From positions 1,240,001 to 1,304,000 of the forward strand of contig NZ_CP128355.1 of the NCBI RefSeq assembly GCF_038789205.1: 64,000 nucleotides of DNA, in the 5' to 3' direction. Shown in pieces: positions 51,661 to 60,880 of this stretch (the first letter of the stretch is position 1; each line of letters starts with the position of its first letter). This stretch comes from Staphylococcus hsinchuensis (GTDB lineage: Bacteria; Bacillota; Bacilli; Staphylococcales; Staphylococcaceae). The notes under the pieces were generated by a model, which made no database searches, was not told where the DNA came from, and saw only the letters and a list, made by a program, of their open reading frames with translations. Both the position numbers and the translations under genes were made by a program.

Positions 51661-53169
51661 ATGACAAAAAGCGAGACTATTGATATTGATATCATTGCAA
51701 CGTCAGATATGCACAGTTACTTTCTAAACGGTGATAACGGATCAAATATTTATAGAGCAGGTACATATGTCAATCAAGTTCGAGAACAAAATGAAAATCT
51801 TATCTTATTAGATAGTGGGGGTAGTTTAGCAGGTTCATTGGCGGCATTTTATTATGCCATCGTGGCGCCTTATAAACGTCATCCAATGATCAAATTGATG
51901 AATGCTATGCATTATGACGCGAGTGGCATAAGTCCTAATGAGTTTAAATTTGGCTTATCATTTTTCTCAAAGTCAGTATCCCTAGCAAGATTTCCATGGT
52001 TATCAGCGAATATTGAATACCAACAAACGCGTGAACCATATTTCTCTACACCATACATAGTTACAGAAAAAGAGGGCGTCAAAATTGCAGTTGTTGGTCT
52101 AACTTCTGATGGCTTGATGGAACGTGAACATTTTGAAATGGAAGAAGACGTCATCATTGAAAAAACATTACTCTCTTCAAAACGTTGGATTAGATATATC
52201 CATGAAACTGAAGCACCTGACTTTCTCATTGTCATTTATCATGGTGGCTTAAATCAATTGAATAAATCAACTGATGAAAGAGAACAAAATGTAAATGAAG
52301 CGGAAAAAATTATGCAGTCCTTAGGTGTTATCGATTTGCTCATAACTGGGCACCAACATCAAACATTTATGGGAAGAGATGATCAAACGTTATATGTGCA
52401 AGCAGGACAAAATGCTGAACAACTTATTCACGTAAAAATAAATTTTAAAAAGCGTACAAATTCTTATGAATTGGAACACGTTGATTCAGACATTATTGAT
52501 TTAAATAATTATGAAGAAGACGCAACGTTGTTAAACTTAACGTATTATGATCGTAAAGCTGTGGAACACTGGGGCGATGAGACGTTAACAGATCACATTC
52601 AGTCTACGAAGATAGAAGGTTTAGATGATGTGATAACACAACCGCATCCTTTCACGCAATTATTGCATGATAGTATTCATAGAGCATATAATTATGATAT
52701 TTCATGTGTACATCTTCCTACCAATGGGGAGAAGGGATTGTCTGAAAGTGTAACTAATAAAGAATTATATGAAGCCTATCCACCCCCAGATGTGCCAATG
52801 GATTTAACCATCAAGGGCAAACATATTAAAATGCTATTGGAATATAGCTATGCGCATATTACCTTTCATAATAAAGCATTGAGTTCTACAATTATTGATG
52901 AGACGTTATGCACGTTCTGGCAAGGGGTCGATTATACGATTGATATGAATGCCGAACCTTTCGAACGTGTTACGTTAAATAACATCAATTTAGATTATGT
53001 TTATCGCGTAACGATGACAGACTACTGTTTCCGTAATTATCGACAATTGTTAGAAGATGCAATCATACACGATAAAGGGGAAACCACAATGGTAGAATTA
53101 ATTGCTAATAATCTAAAAGATAAAGACTATCGTATAGAGTGCAAACAAACATTTAATGTTTTAACTTAA
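51661..53169 (+). CDS. bifunctional metallophosphatase/5'-nucleotidase-like protein
   Basis: 502 residues. Calcineurin-like domain with TSDMHSYF (D16, H18), a GHQHQTF metal-binding pair (about 232) and a 5'-nucleotidase C-terminal domain (about 320-460, with PTNGEKG). No signal peptide is visible, so it should be cytosolic, unlike most secreted 5'-nucleotidases. It probably hydrolyses nucleotide or cyclic nucleotide phosphates. The ATG at 51661 follows GAGGAGAGGG; an upstream GTG lies ahead of that site. Confidence 0.88.
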   Translation: MTKSETIDIDIIATSDMHSYFLNGDNGSNIYRAGTYVNQVREQNENLILLDSGGSLAGSLAAFYYAIVAPYKRHPMIKLMNAMHYDASGISPNEFKFGLSFFSKSVSLARFPWLSANIEYQQTREPYFSTPYIVTEKEGVKIAVVGLTSDGLMEREHFEMEEDVIIEKTLLSSKRWIRYIHETEAPDFLIVIYHGGLNQLNKSTDEREQNVNEAEKIMQSLGVIDLLITGHQHQTFMGRDDQTLYVQAGQNAEQLIHVKINFKKRTNSYELEHVDSDIIDLNNYEEDATLLNLTYYDRKAVEHWGDETLTDHIQSTKIEGLDDVITQPHPFTQLLHDSIHRAYNYDISCVHLPTNGEKGLSESVTNKELYEAYPPPDVPMDLTIKGKHIKMLLEYSYAHITFHNKALSSTIIDETLCTFWQGVDYTIDMNAEPFERVTLNNINLDYVYRVTMTDYCFRNYRQLLEDAIIHDKGETTMVELIANNLKDKDYRIECKQTFNVLT

Positions 53170-53196
53170 TAGCAAATGCTGACAAATTAATATAAT

Positions 53197-53232
53197 AAAA
53201 AAGCTAAGACGTATTTGTCTTAGCTTTTTTGT
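53197..53232 (+). terminator. terminator of the metallophosphatase gene
   Basis: 14-bp stem AAAAAAGCTAAGAC (53197-53210) against 53217-53230. Confidence 0.85.
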
Positions 53233-53275
53233 CATTTCAATAATAAATTAAAACTACTTACAATTTTTTAACAAA

Positions 53276-53306
53276 AAAGGATAGAACAATGAAGTTCTAT
53301 CCTTTA
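53276..53306 (-). terminator. terminator of the tRNA-Asn/tRNA-Ser unit
   Basis: 12-bp stem AAAGGATAGAAC (53276-53287) against 53294-53305; on the minus strand it runs into TTTTTTG. Confidence 0.8.
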
Positions 53307-53321
53307 AGTATCTATTATTAA

Positions 53322-53410
53322 CGGAAACGGAGGGATTCGAACCCTCGCGCCGCTCTCGCGACCTACACCCTTAGCAGGGGCGCCTCTTCAGCCAACTTGA
53401 GTACGTTTCC
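53322..53410 (-). tRNA. tRNA-Ser (anticodon GCU)
   Basis: 89 bases with the long variable arm of serine tRNA. The acceptor stem pairs GGAAACG with CGTTTCC, discriminator G. The anticodon loop reads CTGCTAA (GCU, reading AGC and AGU), and the T arm is GAGGGTTCGAATCCCTC. CCA is not encoded. It follows tRNA-Asn by three bases on the same transcript. Confidence 0.96.
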
Positions 53411-53413
53411 ATA

Positions 53414-53488
53414 TGGCTCCACAGGTAGGACTCGAACCTACGACCGATCGGTTAACAGCCGATAGCTCTACCACTGAGCTACTGTGGA
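53414..53488 (-). tRNA. tRNA-Asn (anticodon GUU)
   Basis: 75 bases including an encoded CCA. The acceptor stem is TCCACAG / CTGTGGA, the D arm GCTCAGTGGTAGAGC, the anticodon loop CTGTTAA (GUU) and the T arm GTAGGTTCGAGTCCTAC. It is first in the two-tRNA transcript. Confidence 0.97.
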
Positions 53489-53520
53489 TTAATATGTATC
53501 TCTTATCAAGCACAAATATA

Positions 53521-53548
53521 ATTATATCAATTGCAGTAATTTTTTCAA
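53521..53548 (-). promoter_or_regulatory. promoter of the tRNA-Asn/tRNA-Ser unit
   Basis: On the minus strand, TTGAAA (53548-53543), 16 bases, TATAAT (53526-53521), about 33 bases before tRNA-Asn. Confidence 0.7.
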
Positions 53549-53639
53549 GGGTTAATGTTAAAAAATATGTGGAATATTTACACTGTATTAACAAAATACT
53601 CCACATATATGATTTTACTATTAAGTAATAGTGCTACAA

Positions 53640-54203
53640 TTACTTTTGTTCAAACAATGAGTATTTTGCTAAAGCTTCGTAGATATTTATCTGAGATTTA
53701 GAATAATCAATAGGGGATTCGGGATCAAAAGTTGCAACTTTTGCTGCACGATCCATCATATAATAATAGTAAATGCCATTTAAATATTGATGTTGCATAC
53801 TGTGAGCTGAAATATTTACTGTGATAGATTGTTTGTCGACGAAAATCACTTTACATTTTTTCTCTTTCATAGGCTTAATATGACTTACGTAATGAATGTT
53901 AATCCAAGTGTTTTCTTCTTTTCTGTCAGAGTGTGTAGGGAAAAAATAAGTAGGAAAAAGTGGAGTGAATAAAATAGGGGGCTTACTATTAATGCCTGTA
54001 ATTCGAATCGTATCTTCTTTCTTAAAGACATAACTGCTACCATAAAATCGGCAAGACCTCTCTATTATTTTATGTGTACGGTCTTTTACGGTGTAATTAT
54101 CTTCTTGATACCTGTAAATACATGTTCCTGCGTAAGGGCCAATGGTTAAATTACATGGCTGGAGCACCATGTCTCCTTTTTTAATAATGTATTGTTGATT
54201 CAT
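53640..54203 (-). CDS. comK: competence transcription factor ComK
   Basis: 187 residues, full length. ComK activates the DNA-uptake genes. KIIERSCRFYGSSYVFKKEDT, RITGINSKPPILFTPLFP (about 70-87) and TYFFPTHSDRK match staphylococcal ComK1 closely, and the C terminus ends EALAKYSLFEQK. The start is ATG after AAAGGAGG. In S. aureus this gene is normally silent and needs SigH or rare duplication for activity. It is convergent with nothing; the tRNA unit lies on the same strand downstream. Confidence 0.93.
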   Translation of the reverse strand: MNQQYIIKKGDMVLQPCNLTIGPYAGTCIYRYQEDNYTVKDRTHKIIERSCRFYGSSYVFKKEDTIRITGINSKPPILFTPLFPTYFFPTHSDRKEENTWINIHYVSHIKPMKEKKCKVIFVDKQSITVNISAHSMQHQYLNGIYYYYMMDRAAKVATFDPESPIDYSKSQINIYEALAKYSLFEQK

Positions 54204-54455
54204 TGTTGTTGCCTCCTTTGTATTGTGACGCTAACTAAATAATATACGCAGCTATGATAAAAATCAACTTTTATAATAAAAATATTTTATTGGTTACTAG
54301 TATTTGATTTTTGAGTATGCAATTATTGAGATTAATCATTTTTGGTAAAAGTAAGTTCTTCATATCTTTTTTCGAAAAAGTCAGAAAATTCATTGATTTT
54401 AAAATTAAAAGCCTGTATACTATTCGTAAATATTAATAGAGAGGTTGTGCTGAGT

Positions 54456-54674
54456 ATGAAACACAATACGAATATTAAATATCATACAGTAGAATCATTT
54501 GTTTCGACAATTAATGATTTAGGGATTGAGTTAATTATTGATGAATCATTAAGAAATGTTCGAAAAGATGAACTGGAATCGTTAATCGATCGTGCGCTTG
54601 AAAGAAAGAACGAGGAAGACTTTAACCGTTATACAAACGAGTATAAAAAGTTGGAGGCATTTCTCGTTGGATAA
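54456..54674 (+). CDS. IDEAL-domain small protein
   Basis: 72 residues. The C terminus carries an IDEAL-like motif (LIDRALERKNEEDFNRYTNE, about 46-65), named for its I-D-E-A-L core, which here reads L-I-D-R-A-L. The function is unknown. I used the ATG at 54456, eleven bases after AGAGAGG; an upstream in-frame ATG at 54342 has no ribosome site. It is divergent from comK. Confidence 0.78.
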   Translation: MKHNTNIKYHTVESFVSTINDLGIELIIDESLRNVRKDELESLIDRALERKNEEDFNRYTNEYKKLEAFLVG

Positions 54675-54697
54675 TTTATATACGAATGATAACATTT

Positions 54698-54749
54698 AAG
54701 GTTAATACAGAAGTTAACTGAGTTAATTGACTGTATAGACCTTTTATTT
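54698..54749. terminator. imperfect terminator between the IDEAL gene and lplA
   Basis: AAGGT (54698-54702) with ACCTT (54739-54743), an inner ACAG/CTGT pair and TTAACT/AGTTAA, followed by TTATTTTTATT. The flanking genes converge. Confidence 0.5.
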
Positions 54750-54752
54750 TTA

Positions 54753-55742
54753 TTAAGCCATTAAACGAATGAGCTCATATCGATCGATTGCACCAAAATA
54801 ATGATGTAAATCGAAGTGAGAAAGCGCTTCTTCTATATGATTAAATTCATGTAATGAACCAATTAAGGCATTTTCCAATTCTGTCACATCACCTTCACCA
54901 AAGAAATCCCCAAATATTTTAGCGTGTTCAATACGTCCTTTTTTTACATCAAATTTTACTTGCACAAATCCTTTATCGAATTTTTCTTCACGTTCGAAGT
55001 TGTATTTAGGATTTCTACCGTAATTCCATTCCCAAGTTCGATATTTTTCATTGCTGAGTTGCTCGATATTTTCCCAATCTTCATCTGAAAGTATATATTC
55101 TTCAACAGGTTGTTCATTACCGAATATCGTTTTTAAAATGATATCTTTAAATGTATCAATATTAAGTGGTTGTTTTAAAAACTCTTCAATGTTTGCAACG
55201 CGACTTCGAACTGATTTAATTCCTTTTGATTTAATTTTTGCTGGGTTCACTTTTAAAGCGTTTTGTACTTCGTTTAAATCACTACTTAACATCAATGTGC
55301 CATGGCTAAACATACGTTCTTTTACTTTCACCATTGCATTTCCTGAAATTTTAGCGTTGCCAACTTGAATGTCATTTCTCCCACTCATCTCTGCGTCAAC
55401 GCCGAGACTATTCAACGCTTGTACAATCGGTTCTGTAAACTTTCGGAAGTTATGGAAACTATTACCATCATCGTCAGTAATAAAGCTAAAGTTCAAGTTT
55501 CCCGTGTCGTGATAAACAGCGCCTCCACCTGAAATGCGGCGTATAACATCAATACCGTGTGATTCGACGTAACTTTTATTTACTTCTTCATGTGTATTTT
55601 GATTTTTCCCTACAATAATAGAAGGGCGATTAACATAAAATAAAAAATAACTATCATCATTAGGCATGTTTTTTAAAACGTATTCTTCCATCGCTAAATT
55701 TAATGATGGGTCAGTGATATCTTTATTACTAATAAATTTCAT
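54753..55742 (-). CDS. lplA: lipoate--protein ligase LplA
   Basis: 329 residues. Attaches free lipoate to E2 and H-protein domains using ATP. The lipoyl-AMP site is RRISGGGAVYHDTGNLNFSF (about 69-88), and SGNAMVKVKERMFSHGTLML lies near 134. The C-terminal accessory domain (about 250-329) is complete. The start is ATG after AAGGAG. Confidence 0.95.
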   Translation of the reverse strand: MKFISNKDITDPSLNLAMEEYVLKNMPNDDSYFLFYVNRPSIIVGKNQNTHEEVNKSYVESHGIDVIRRISGGGAVYHDTGNLNFSFITDDDGNSFHNFRKFTEPIVQALNSLGVDAEMSGRNDIQVGNAKISGNAMVKVKERMFSHGTLMLSSDLNEVQNALKVNPAKIKSKGIKSVRSRVANIEEFLKQPLNIDTFKDIILKTIFGNEQPVEEYILSDEDWENIEQLSNEKYRTWEWNYGRNPKYNFEREEKFDKGFVQVKFDVKKGRIEHAKIFGDFFGEGDVTELENALIGSLHEFNHIEEALSHFDLHHYFGAIDRYELIRLMA

Positions 55743-55938
55743 GAAAACACTCCTTGCCGTCTAAAATACTTTCACTACTAGTTATCCTACATTTTTTATA
55801 AAATTACCAATCATATACTTCCATAATATGAAACTTTTAATTACCATTAAAACAATAAGAATTAATAGTTTTTTGTTTATTTGTTGTGAGATTTTTTGTA
55901 TAATGTTTTCTAGTAAGCAATTCTAGGGAGGATAAAGC

Positions 55939-56124
55939 ATGACTATTGCAGAAGTTGGAAATATTGTAGAATTTTATGACGGTTTAAAAGGTCGTGTAGA
56001 AAAAATAAATGATAATTCAGTAATTGTAGACTTAACAATTATGGAGAATTTCAATCAACTAGATTTGCCAGAAAAAACAGTGATCAATCATAAACGATAC
56101 ACAATTGTTGAACAAGAAGGATAA
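55939..56124 (+). CDS. DUF2187 family protein
   Basis: 61 residues, a small beta-rich protein (EFYDGLKGRVEKINDNSVIVDLT) of the DUF2187/YkvS type found in Firmicutes. No function is known. It starts after TAGGGAGGA and precedes the next gene by 5 bases, so they form an operon. Confidence 0.85.
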   Translation: MTIAEVGNIVEFYDGLKGRVEKINDNSVIVDLTIMENFNQLDLPEKTVINHKRYTIVEQEG

Positions 56125-56129
56125 ATTTA

Positions 56130-56732
56130 ATGAATAAAATATCAAAAGCATTAATTTGGTTTATAGTAAGTTTTATTGTTTTTCATGTGATTCTCTTTAT
56201 TATGAGAGGAGAACATCAAGTTTATTGGAATTTATATACAGGAATAATGCTGTTTGCTGGCATTAGCTATGTATTTTATCAGCGAGATTTAGAATCTAAA
56301 CGCTTATTGAATTCGATCGGTATTGGTTTGTTAGCAGGACTAGTACTGATTATTGTTCAATTGGTTATGTCTGCAATTGCACCAGAGTTAAAGTATGCTG
56401 AACTCGTTAAATTATTAACGAAAACAGGCGTTGCTTTCAAATGGCAAATGTTTGTAACTTTATTCTTAGTAGTGCCGTGTCATGAGCTCTATATGAGAAC
56501 AGTGTTACAAAAGGAACTATTAAAGTTAAAAATACCTGGTTGGATAGCAGTTTTAATTACTGCTATTTGCTCAGCATCTTTATTTTACTACTTAGGTAAT
56601 TTATGGATTGTATTATTTGTTTTTATTGCACAAGTTATCCTTTCATTTAGTTATTTATATTCACGACGTATTGTTACGACAGTGATTGCACAAATTGTTG
56701 CAGTTGTTGTTTTATTAATATTTAACGCTTAA
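56130..56732 (+). CDS. CPBP-like membrane protein with altered active-site motif
   Basis: 200 residues with about six membrane helices. The segment PCHELYMRTVLQKEL (about 117-131) lies where CPBP (CAAX protease/bacteriocin processing) proteins have EExxxR; the first glutamate is histidine here (HELYMR). Motif 2 (FxxxH) and motif 3 (HxxxN/D) are not clear. It may be an inactive or non-protease member. It is co-transcribed with the DUF2187 gene. Confidence 0.7.
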   Translation: MNKISKALIWFIVSFIVFHVILFIMRGEHQVYWNLYTGIMLFAGISYVFYQRDLESKRLLNSIGIGLLAGLVLIIVQLVMSAIAPELKYAELVKLLTKTGVAFKWQMFVTLFLVVPCHELYMRTVLQKELLKLKIPGWIAVLITAICSASLFYYLGNLWIVLFVFIAQVILSFSYLYSRRIVTTVIAQIVAVVVLLIFNA

Positions 56733-56819
56733 TTTTTAATAATTTGCGCGATATATTGTGAATATTTAAGTCCAATTCTATAATAATCAACAGGAAAGAA
56801 CTCTCTTTCTAAATTACTA

Positions 56820-56850
56820 AAGCCCTTGGCAATATGACTGCCAAGGGCTT
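56820..56850. terminator. hairpin between the CPBP-like gene and the DUF3923 gene
   Basis: 12-bp stem AAGCCCTTGGCA (56820-56831) against 56839-56850 between convergent genes; T runs are short. Confidence 0.65.
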
Positions 56851-56856
56851 ATTTGA

Positions 56857-57099
56857 TTATATTTGGGCGTGAGCGTGCTTTTTTGAAACCATAATATTAA
56901 CAATGGCCCAAACAATTTGAATGATAAACGGAATGATGAAGAATGCTGCAATGACTGCAATGTTGATTAATTTTAACTCAAAAGTTTGCGTTGCGCCCGT
57001 TGCATCTACTTCACGGAACCATAAAAATAGCGAAATTATTGCAAATGTCGCAATTTCTAGTACACAAACAATCCAAAACAATATCCACGAAACTTTCAT
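56857..57099 (-). CDS. DUF3923-like small membrane protein
   Basis: 80 residues with two membrane helices (about 5-27 and 46-70), a tail KKHAHAQI and the sequence WFREVDATGATQTFELKLINI between them, which resembles DUF3923 proteins of Bacillales. No function is known. The ATG follows GGAGGGA. It is monocistronic. Confidence 0.75.
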   Translation of the reverse strand: MKVSWILFWIVCVLEIATFAIISLFLWFREVDATGATQTFELKLINIAVIAAFFIIPFIIQIVWAIVNIMVSKKHAHAQI

Positions 57100-57228
57100 T
57101 AAAATCCCTCCATAATAAAATATTCATCATTAACTAGGAAAACAAATTGATATTAACGAATTTAAAAAGTATTCAATACTATAAGTATATGGGTTTGGTT
57201 GTAAAATGTAAACAAAGCCACCAGACAA

Positions 57229-58362
57229 TTAATAGCTTGAATCATCTAAAAACTGATCATCTATAATATCTTTCGTGAGTGTTACTAAGCGAGGTTTCGA
57301 CATTTGAGCACCTCTGTTGAATTGTACGCCATGCTTTCTTGCAAGTTCGTTCGTATAGTCGTCTAACATGTATAATTTGAAGTTTCTCTTACTATTAACA
57401 TCATATGGGTTCGGCATTTCATAGTGATTGACAATTGATCGCCATTTTACATGATCAATTTTAATTTTACCTGCTTGCTTAGTGATATCGAATTGTACAC
57501 TTCCACCAAGGTGATTACTTTCCGTTCCTGTTTGTTGCCCGTTTAAAAAGTTGCCTAAAGAGTAAGCAACTAAAGTTTTATGTTTACCGTTACCTTGAAT
57601 CCATTTGACTGGTTGAATGACATGTGGATGTGTGCCTATCACAGCATCTACATTTTGTTGAGCTAAAAATTTAGCATAATCTTGTTGTGTTTTATTTGGA
57701 AAATGTTTACCTTCATTACCCCAATGTGTAGAAACAATGACCATGTCGCTATGCTTTTTAGCTCGTTTAATATCCCTTTTCATTGTGTGCTTATTTAAAT
57801 AGTTAACTAAGTACGGCTTTTCTGGTTTCAATCCGTTCGTACCAAAGGTGTAACTTAACATAGATACCTTTATACCCTTGATGTTCAATACGTGTGTTTT
57901 GTCACGGTCTTCTTGTGAATTAAACGTACCAGTAAACAAAACTTTATCTTTATATTTCTCCCAAGTTTTTATTCGTGCATTGACGCCAGAGAGTCCCTGA
58001 TCTAATGCATGGTTATTAGAACCATTAATTAAATTAAATCCTGTATCTACGAGTGATCCAGCAATTGCACTCGGGGTATTAAACTGTTTAAATCCATGGA
58101 AGGGTCGATCATCTCCTCCCATTGGTGATTCTTGATTAATATAAGCAATGTCTTTATTTTTTATGTATGATTTGATAGGGTGATACATTTTATCAAAGTT
58201 AAAGTTGTTGTTCGTTTTTGCATCATTATAAACGACGGGGTGGATTAGGTTATCACCAACAGCGACAAACTTGATTTTTTCACTATGGGTAAAATAGAAA
58301 ACGCCATAACCGACAGTTAAAATGATAGCGATTACAAAAAATGATAGTACGATTTTTCTCAT
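57229..58362 (-). CDS. CapA/PgsA-like metallophosphatase, membrane-anchored
   Basis: 377 residues. One N-terminal membrane anchor (about 5-24) is followed by a PGA_cap (CapA) domain with VGDNLIHP (about 35), NGSNNHALDQG (about 112), STHWGNEGKHFPN (about 208) and GTHPHVIQP (about 243). Such proteins are part of poly-gamma-glutamate capsule export in bacilli, but no capBC genes are here, so the substrate is unknown. I used the ATG at 58362, five bases after AGAGGTGA; a GTG three codons earlier overlaps that site. Confidence 0.85.
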   Translation of the reverse strand: MRKIVLSFFVIAIILTVGYGVFYFTHSEKIKFVAVGDNLIHPVVYNDAKTNNNFNFDKMYHPIKSYIKNKDIAYINQESPMGGDDRPFHGFKQFNTPSAIAGSLVDTGFNLINGSNNHALDQGLSGVNARIKTWEKYKDKVLFTGTFNSQEDRDKTHVLNIKGIKVSMLSYTFGTNGLKPEKPYLVNYLNKHTMKRDIKRAKKHSDMVIVSTHWGNEGKHFPNKTQQDYAKFLAQQNVDAVIGTHPHVIQPVKWIQGNGKHKTLVAYSLGNFLNGQQTGTESNHLGGSVQFDITKQAGKIKIDHVKWRSIVNHYEMPNPYDVNSKRNFKLYMLDDYTNELARKHGVQFNRGAQMSKPRLVTLTKDIIDDQFLDDSSY

Positions 58363-58681
58363 AGCAGTCACCTCTAGTATTAAATTTAAAAAAATGTAAA
58401 TAAGTGTGTGGATTAATACATATAGTTAATTAATGAATATGATTCTAAATTCAGTCGAGCAAAAATGGAATGATTGTTGAATTCTAAAACATAAGAATAT
58501 CATTATTTATTAGTAAAAATATTCAAAATTGAAAAATAAAATTTAAAATCATTGTATATAACATTTTCTCAAGTATATACATAAAGACATGAAAAATAAA
58601 ACCCATATATATAAATTTTAACGATGAAATTTATTATGTTGTTGTGAAAAATCATTATTTAACCGAGTACCCGAAACTACA

Positions 58682-58715
58682 TAGACAATATTATATATAG
58701 ATGGTAATCTATATA
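58682..58715 (+). promoter_or_regulatory. ars promoter with ArsR-type operator
   Basis: TATATAGAT (58694-58702) and ATCTATATA (58707-58715) are a perfect 9-base inverted repeat with a 4-base spacer. It covers the -10 region (TAATCT at 58705) of a promoter with TAGACA at 58682. This is the expected position for ArsR repression. The rest of 58363-58681 is AT-rich with no gene. Confidence 0.7.
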
Positions 58716-58740
58716 GTGATAAAAATTAGGAGGCGTTTAA

Positions 58741-59061
58741 ATGTCTTATCAAGAGATAGCTCTTATTTTAAAGGTTTTAGCAGATGCTAAACGTTTGGAA
58801 ATAATAGATATTCTTTCATGTGGAGAACTTTGCGCTTGTGATTTACTGGAGCATTTTCAATTTTCACAACCGACTTTGAGTCATCATATGAAATCGTTAG
58901 TAGATAGCGGAATAGTCTCTTCCAGAAAGGAAGGGAATAAGCGATTATACAAACTCAATCGCGAGAAGTTAAACGAAGTAAAATATAACTTAGATTTAAT
59001 CAATACATCTAATCATTTATGTATTTGTAATCAAATAGAGAAAGGTGAATGTCAATCATGA
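58741..59061 (+). CDS. arsR: arsenic-responsive repressor ArsR
   Basis: 106 residues, ArsR/SmtB winged helix. The metal site is C27, C31 and C33 in [14 protein letters not shown], and the recognition helix is [14 protein letters not shown]; both are close to the plasmid pI258 protein. Arsenite or antimonite binding releases DNA. It starts after TTAGGAGG. arsB begins inside its stop codon. Confidence 0.95.
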   Translation: MSYQEIALILKVLADAKRLEIIDILSCGELCACDLLEHFQFSQPTLSHHMKSLVDSGIVSSRKEGNKRLYKLNREKLNEVKYNLDLINTSNHLCICNQIEKGECQS

Positions 59062-60350
59062 TGACAGGCATAGCGATTGCAATATTTGTATTAACAATAA
59101 CCTTTGTGATTTGGCAACCTAAAGGACTAGATATAGGAATCACAGCAGTAATTGGTGCAATATTAGCAATCATTACTGGTATTGTTAGTTTCAGTGATGT
59201 AATAGAAGTTACAGGTATTGTATGGAATGCGACTTTAACATTTGTTGCAGTCATTCTCATATCACTCATATTAGATGAAATAGGATTCTTTGAATGGGCA
59301 GCACTACATATGGTAGCAGCATCTAAAGGAAATGGATTGAAGATGTTTATCTATATTATGATATTGGGTGCATTCGTTGCTGCTTTCTTTGCGAACGATG
59401 GTGCAGCTTTAATACTAACACCTATCGTATTAGCGATGGTTCGTCATTTAGGTTTTGACCAAAAGACCATATTTCCGTTTGTCATTGCAAGTGGATTTAT
59501 AGCGGATACGACTTCGTTACCATTAGTAGTCAGTAATTTAGTGAATATAGTTTCTGCCGATTATTTTAACATTGAATTTATTGAATATTTGGCACGCATG
59601 ATTATACCGAACTTATTTTCATTTATAGCAAGTGTCGTAGTGTTGTGGATATATTTTAGAAAATCAATCCCAGCTAAAGTAAACACAACAAATCTTAAAA
59701 CTCCACAACAAGCAATCAAAGATCAAAAGCTCTTCAATGTGTCATGGTTAGTTATAGGTGCATTATTTGTTGGCTATATCATGAGCGAATTTATTCATAT
59801 TCCTGTTTCATTTATAGCGGGTATTATAGCAATAATATTTATCGTTTTGGCTAGGAAATCAAATGCAGTTCATACGAAACAAGTCATCAAAGGTGCTCCA
59901 TGGAATATCGTGATTTTCTCAATTGGAATGTATCTCGTCGTCTTTGGTTTGAAAAATGTAGGCATTACGACGGTGCTCGGAGATGTACTCACAAATATTT
60001 CACATTATGGATTATTTAGTAGTGTCATGGGTATGGGCTTTATTTCAGCATTTTTATCTTCAATAATGAATAATATGCCAACAGTATTGATAGACGCAAT
60101 TGCGATTGGACACACGCACACTTCAAATATAGTAAAAGAAGGCATGATATATGCTAATGTCATTGGTTCAGATCTCGGTCCAAAGATTACGCCTATAGGT
60201 TCTTTAGCAACCTTACTTTGGTTACATGTGTTATCACAAAAAGGTATGAAAATTTCTTGGGGCACATATTTTAAAACCGGGATTGTTATTACTATTCCGG
60301 TCCTTTTTATCACTTTATTGGGATTATATTTAACACTTATTATTTTTTAA
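59058..60350 (+). CDS. arsB: arsenite efflux permease ArsB
   Basis: 430 residues, about twelve membrane helices, ArsB/NhaD superfamily. It extrudes arsenite and antimonite with the proton gradient. Conserved parts include [29 protein letters not shown] and [18 protein letters not shown]. No ArsA ATPase is encoded. I used the ATG at 59058, ten bases after AAAGGTGA and overlapping the arsR stop by four bases; the adjacent ATG (59061) would give the 429 residues of pI258 ArsB. Confidence 0.94.
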   Translation: MMTGIAIAIFVLTITFVIWQPKGLDIGITAVIGAILAIITGIVSFSDVIEVTGIVWNATLTFVAVILISLILDEIGFFEWAALHMVAASKGNGLKMFIYIMILGAFVAAFFANDGAALILTPIVLAMVRHLGFDQKTIFPFVIASGFIADTTSLPLVVSNLVNIVSADYFNIEFIEYLARMIIPNLFSFIASVVVLWIYFRKSIPAKVNTTNLKTPQQAIKDQKLFNVSWLVIGALFVGYIMSEFIHIPVSFIAGIIAIIFIVLARKSNAVHTKQVIKGAPWNIVIFSIGMYLVVFGLKNVGITTVLGDVLTNISHYGLFSSVMGMGFISAFLSSIMNNMPTVLIDAIAIGHTHTSNIVKEGMIYANVIGSDLGPKITPIGSLATLLWLHVLSQKGMKISWGTYFKTGIVITIPVLFITLLGLYLTLIIF

Positions 60351-60365
60351 AAAGGAGCATATCAA

Positions 60366-60770
60366 TTGGATAATAAAATCATTTACTTTATTTGTACCGG
60401 AAACTCTTGTCGAAGTCAGATGGCAGAAGGTTGGGGGAAACAACTATTAGGAGATAACTGGGAAGTGTATTCTGCTGGCATTGAAACACATGGAGTTAAC
60501 CCAAATGCAATACAAGCTATGAAAGAAGTCAACATAGATATATCTGACCACACATCGGATTTAATCGATCAACAAATATTAAACAAAGCAGATTATGTTA
60601 TTACTTTGTGTAGCGATGCAGATTCGAACTGCCCAATTTTACCATCAAATGTAAATAAAATGCATTGGGGATTCGATGATCCTGCCGGACAACCATGGGC
60701 TGAATTTCAACGTGTAAGAGACGAAATCGGAGAGAAAATAAAACAGTTTAAAAAAGAACAAGAAAATTAA
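60366..60770 (+). CDS. arsC: thioredoxin-coupled arsenate reductase ArsC
   Basis: 134 residues, low-molecular-weight phosphatase fold. [15 protein letters not shown] gives C10 and C15 in the phosphate loop, and the redox pair is C82 and C89 in LCSDADSNC, exactly as in pI258 ArsC. Reduces arsenate to arsenite for export by ArsB. The start is TTG after AAAGGAG. A terminator follows. Confidence 0.96.
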   Translation: MDNKIIYFICTGNSCRSQMAEGWGKQLLGDNWEVYSAGIETHGVNPNAIQAMKEVNIDISDHTSDLIDQQILNKADYVITLCSDADSNCPILPSNVNKMHWGFDDPAGQPWAEFQRVRDEIGEKIKQFKKEQEN

Positions 60771-60777
60771 AAAGACT

Positions 60778-60812
60778 AAGGCCAATCAGTGAAGTTATAC
60801 TGATTGGCCTTC
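60778..60812 (+). terminator. terminator of the arsRBC operon
   Basis: 13-bp stem AAGGCCAATCAGT (60778-60790) against 60799-60811. Confidence 0.75.
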
Positions 60813-60880
60813 TATAATATAGAGTATTTTTCAAAATTGATATCGACCATAATTATACCCGATTAAACAATTTCATATTT

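Noticed and set aside
53322..53488. Possible integration site at the tRNA genes
   Set aside because: No integrase, direct repeat of the tRNA 3' end or foreign-looking gene lies next to them.
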